Shown here piece by piece: positions 5,092 to 6,761 of a stretch of DNA of 6,761 bases; the stretch's first letter is position 1; every line of letters starts with the position of its first letter. The notes below the pieces were generated by a model. It had not been told where the DNA came from, made no database searches, and was given only the letters and a program-made list of their open reading frames with translations. Source of the stretch: an uncultured Collinsella sp. GTDB taxonomy: Bacteria > Actinomycetota > Coriobacteriia > Coriobacteriales > Coriobacteriaceae. The position numbers and the translations under genes were made by a program. The stretch spans positions 1-6,761 of the forward strand of contig CABVCF010000094.1 of NCBI GenBank assembly GCA_902496775.1, in the 5' to 3' direction.

Positions 5092-5733
5092 CTACTCCTC
5101 GCCCGTCAGCTTGGCGGACAGATGCTCGAGCGCGTGGAAACGATGGCTGATGGCGTTCTTCTCGTCCGCCGTCAGCTCGGCCATGGTCTTGCCCGGCGTG
5201 TCGACCGGCAGGAACAGCGGGTCGTAGCCAAAGCCGTGATCGCCGCGGCCCTCGTGTGCGATAGTGCCCTCGCAGGCGCCCTCACCATAGGTGACCAAAC
5301 CGTCCGTGTCGATGAGCGCGACGACGCTCATAAAGCGCGCGGTGCGATCCTCGTCTGCCACGCCATCCAGATTCACGAGCAGCTTGGCATTGTTGGCGGC
5401 ATCGTCGCCGTGAACGCCCGCGTAGCGCGCGCTATACACACCGGGCCCACCGTCCAGCGCGTCGACGACCAAGCCCGAATCGTCGGCAATGGCCATGAGC
5501 CCCGTCTCCTCGACGGCAGCCTGCGCTTTGATGATGGCGTTCTCCAAAAACGTCGTGCCGTTTTCCTCGGGGTCCTCAAAATCGCCCAGCTGACCGAGTG
5601 CCACAAAGCGAACCTCGGGCATAACCTTGCCCAAAATGGTCTCGATCTCGGTGAGCTTGTGGGCGTTGCCCGTTGCCACGACGATGGTCGACGCCGGGTC
5701 AAGGGTGTCGATGTCGATCTTCTCAAGTGCCAT
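5092..5733 (-). CDS. rdgB: XTP/dITP pyrophosphatase (RdgB/HAM1 family)
   Basis: RdgB hydrolyses deaminated purine nucleotides (dITP, XTP, ITP) to monophosphate and pyrophosphate, keeping them out of DNA and RNA. The 213-residue product carries all family motifs: ATGNAHK (20-26) for substrate binding, ADDSGL (83-88) with the catalytic acidic residues, PGVYSARYAG (97-106), HGFGYDPLF (166-174) and NAISHR (193-198). I chose the ATG at 5731-5733 because AAGGAG (5741-5746) lies 7 nt upstream. A GTG at 5802 would add 23 residues of low-complexity, non-family sequence that fall inside a hairpin. The terminal Gly-Glu-Glu codons provide the dtd Shine-Dalgarno. The order rph, rdgB is common in many bacteria. 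Length is slightly above the E. coli enzyme (197) because of the N-terminal dozen residues. Confidence 0.95.
   Translation of the reverse strand: MALEKIDIDTLDPASTIVVATGNAHKLTEIETILGKVMPEVRFVALGQLGDFEDPEENGTTFLENAIIKAQAAVEETGLMAIADDSGLVVDALDGGPGVYSARYAGVHGDDAANNAKLLVNLDGVADEDRTARFMSVVALIDTDGLVTYGEGACEGTIAHEGRGDHGFGYDPLFLPVDTPGKTMAELTADEKNAISHRFHALEHLSAKLTGEE
5095..5100 (-). promoter_or_regulatory. Shine-Dalgarno for dtd inside the rdgB coding end
   Basis: GAGGAG encodes the terminal Glu-Glu of RdgB and lies 6 nt before the dtd GTG start, with the rdgB TAG stop between them. It supports coupling and the GTG choice. Confidence 0.8.
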
Positions 5734-5740
5734 GAATGGT

Positions 5741-5746
5741 CTCCTT
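5741..5746 (-). promoter_or_regulatory. Shine-Dalgarno that sets the rdgB start
   Basis: AAGGAG on the minus strand lies 7 nt before the ATG at 5733, in preference to the in-frame GTG at 5802. Confidence 0.8.
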
Positions 5747-5760
5747 GTCTGTATAGTAAA

Positions 5761-5807
5761 GTCACGTAAAAGGGACAGGTCCTTCGGCGTCTCCCCTTTC
5801 ACGTGGC
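5761..5807. repeat. Long imperfect inverted repeat upstream of rdgB
   Basis: Plus strand arms CACGTAAAAGGG (5763-5774) and CCCTTTCACGTG (5794-5805) pair at 11 of 12 positions. Two outer pairs (5761-5762 with 5806-5807) extend the stem. The loop is about 19 nt. It lies 28 bp from the rdgB ATG, just upstream of its RBS. No T-run follows on the minus strand, so it is not a typical terminator. It may be a leader RNA structure or a protein-binding site. Confidence 0.55.
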
Positions 5808-5814
5808 ATCAACC

Positions 5815-5840
5815 TTATCTACCGGCGTTTCCGCAGATAA
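5815..5840. repeat. Short inverted repeat between rph and rdgB
   Basis: TTATCT (5815-5820) and AGATAA (5835-5840) are exact reverse complements, and CGG/CCG (5823-5825 and 5831-5833) can extend the stem past a small internal loop. It abuts the next hairpin at 5841. Its function is unknown. Confidence 0.4.
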
Positions 5841-5875
5841 AACCTGTCAAAATTAACATCCCTTTTTGGCAGGTT
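5841..5875 (-). terminator. Probable terminator hairpin at the end of rph
   Basis: On the minus strand, a 12-bp stem (5875-5864 with 5852-5841, one G-U pair) has an 11-nt loop and is followed by TT and an AT-rich stretch. Its first arm overlaps the rph stop codon (5876-5874). The T-run is short (TTTT, partly in the stem), so strength is uncertain. Confidence 0.5.
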
Positions 5876-6599
5876 AGGCGAGGGCTTGGCGCTGGAGCTC
5901 GATGAGCTCGGCAATGCCCTTGTCGCCCAAATCGAGCAGGGAATTGAGGCGCTTGCGGTCGAAGGGCGCCTGCTCGCCAGTGCCCTGGAGCTCGATCATC
6001 TCACCGGTATCGGTGGCGACAAGGTTCATGTCGACCTCGGCGTGACTGTCCTCGGAATAATCCAGGTCGAGCAGGGTGTTGCCGTCGACAACGCCCATGG
6101 AAATCGCGGCGACCTGGCCCGTGAGCGGAATGCGCTCGAGCTTACCCGCCTCGACCCACATGGCAAGGGCATCGTGCAGCGCCACCCAGGCGCCGGTAAT
6201 GCTCGCCGTACGCGTGCCGCCGTCTGCCTGAATCACGTCACAGTCGACGGTGACGGTGTACTCTCCAAGCGCCTTCATGTTGACGACGGTGCGCAGGCTA
6301 CGGCCGATGAGGCGCTCAATCTCCATGGAGCGACCCTTGCGGTTGGCGTGCTCGCGCTTGCAGCGCTTGCCGGTCGATGCCGGCAGCATGGCGTACTCCG
6401 CCGTTACCCAACCGGCCTTGGCGCCCTTGCGCCAGCCCGGCACGCCCTCCTCGATGGTGGCAGCGCACAGCACGCGCGTATCGCCAAACTCGGCCAGGCA
6501 CGAACCGTGGGCGTGCTTCATGACGCCGCGAGTAAGCTTGATGGGGCGTAGCTCATCGGCGGCGCGGCCGTTGGCACGATTGACCTGCATATACTCCAT
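5874..6599 (-). CDS. rph: Ribonuclease PH
   Basis: RNase PH is a phosphate-dependent 3'-5' exoribonuclease that trims the 3' ends of tRNA precursors and releases nucleoside diphosphates. It acts as a ring-shaped hexamer in the cytoplasm. The 241-residue product fits the family length (about 240). Conserved stretches are RPIKLTRG (18-25), HGSCLAEFGDTRVLC (31-45), GWVTAEYAMLP (63-73), RSMEIERLIGRSLR (90-103), DCDVIQADGGTRTASITGA (119-137, phosphate and active-site region) and EVDMNLV (188-194). The ATG at 6597-6599 has AAAGGA (6607-6612) 7 nt upstream. A second ATG at 6590 lacks proper spacing. The gene lies 55 bp after the probable murI end. A possible terminator overlaps its stop codon and precedes rdgB. 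Confidence 0.97.
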   Translation of the reverse strand: MEYMQVNRANGRAADELRPIKLTRGVMKHAHGSCLAEFGDTRVLCAATIEEGVPGWRKGAKAGWVTAEYAMLPASTGKRCKREHANRKGRSMEIERLIGRSLRTVVNMKALGEYTVTVDCDVIQADGGTRTASITGAWVALHDALAMWVEAGKLERIPLTGQVAAISMGVVDGNTLLDLDYSEDSHAEVDMNLVATDTGEMIELQGTGEQAPFDRKRLNSLLDLGDKGIAELIELQRQALA

Positions 6600-6607
6600 A
6601 GAAAAAT

Positions 6608-6637
6608 CCTTTCGGCAAAAGGTTAAGGTGAGCCTTT
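6608..6637 (-). promoter_or_regulatory. Alternative short hairpins at the rph RBS
   Basis: On the minus strand the order is AAAGG (6637-6633), CCTTT (6622-6618), AAAGG (6612-6608). The last AAAGG is the core of the rph Shine-Dalgarno. The central CCTTT can pair with either neighbour, so one fold hides the RBS and the other frees it. The stems are only 5 bp, so regulation is speculative. Confidence 0.3.
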
Positions 6638-6654
6638 GGTCGGTGACCTTATAT

Positions 6655-6761
6655 CTATTTCAGTTCGTCGATATCGATATGCTCAATGCTCTTGAGCGGC
6701 TGGCCAAAGATAAAACTGCCCGCCACCGCAAACTCGGCAATGTTATCGGACGTCGTTGCAA
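6655..6761 (-). CDS. murI: Probable glutamate racemase, C-terminal fragment
   Basis: Only the last 34 codons lie in the window. The 5' part continues beyond position 6761, and the stop is TAG at 6657-6655. The visible peptide starts ATTSDNIAEFAVAGSFIFGQ and ends SIEHIDIDELK. The pattern Thr-(Thr/Ser)-Asp...F...A...hydrophobic-hydrophobic-Gly, ending in an (E)HIDID strand, resembles the C-terminus of glutamate racemase. That enzyme interconverts L- and D-glutamate for peptidoglycan. The position just upstream of rph and rdgB is where murI is found in many Actinobacteria and Firmicutes. No catalytic residue is visible in this fragment, so the call relies on a short similarity and on context. 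Confidence 0.6.
   Translation of the reverse strand, partial: ATTSDNIAEFAVAGSFIFGQPLKSIEHIDIDELK

Noticed and set aside
4612..5769. Plus-strand reading frame (385 codons) across dtd and rdgB
   Set aside because: It is a shadow of two well-supported minus-strand enzymes, starts inside a palindromic repeat, and shows no family motif.

Overview
The window looks like chromosome of a moderately high-GC Gram-positive bacterium. I infer Coriobacteriia, most likely Collinsella or a close relative. The reasons are the G/C-rich third positions, the strong GGAG-type ribosome binding sites, and a mix of a Firmicutes-like veg-ispE pair with an actinobacterial-style murI-rph-rdgB cluster. The genus is inference only. 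No phage, plasmid, insertion sequence or CRISPR content is visible. Every gene lies on the minus strand, so transcription runs from high to low coordinates.

In transcription order, the window opens with the 3' end of a probable glutamate racemase gene (murI). It is followed by rph (RNase PH), a 140-bp gap packed with inverted repeats, then rdgB (non-canonical purine NTP pyrophosphatase) coupled to dtd (D-aminoacyl-tRNA deacylase). A perfect palindromic repeat sits directly after the dtd stop codon. Next come a promoter with an extended -10, veg and ispE (translationally coupled), and tRNA-Pro(CGG) with a strong terminator. After that are tatA (own promoter and terminator), greA (own terminator) and lysS. 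Two tandem 48-bp units, each carrying a palindrome related to the one after dtd, follow lysS.

Most products are housekeeping. They cover RNA and tRNA metabolism (RNase PH, Dtd, LysRS, tRNA-Pro), nucleotide-pool cleaning (RdgB), transcription elongation (GreA), isoprenoid synthesis (IspE), cell wall D-glutamate (MurI), protein export (TatA) and the small Veg protein.

No previously undescribed multigene system is evident. The points that merit attention are: (1) a LysRS fused to a C-terminal EMAP-II/Trbp111-type tRNA-binding domain; (2) a family of covarying palindromic repeats abutting stop codons; (3) a strong terminator squeezed against the lysS ribosome binding site, with a possible alternative pairing; (4) a 21-bp inverted repeat exactly between the -35 and -10 of the tatA promoter; and (5) possible mutually exclusive hairpins around the rph ribosome binding site.
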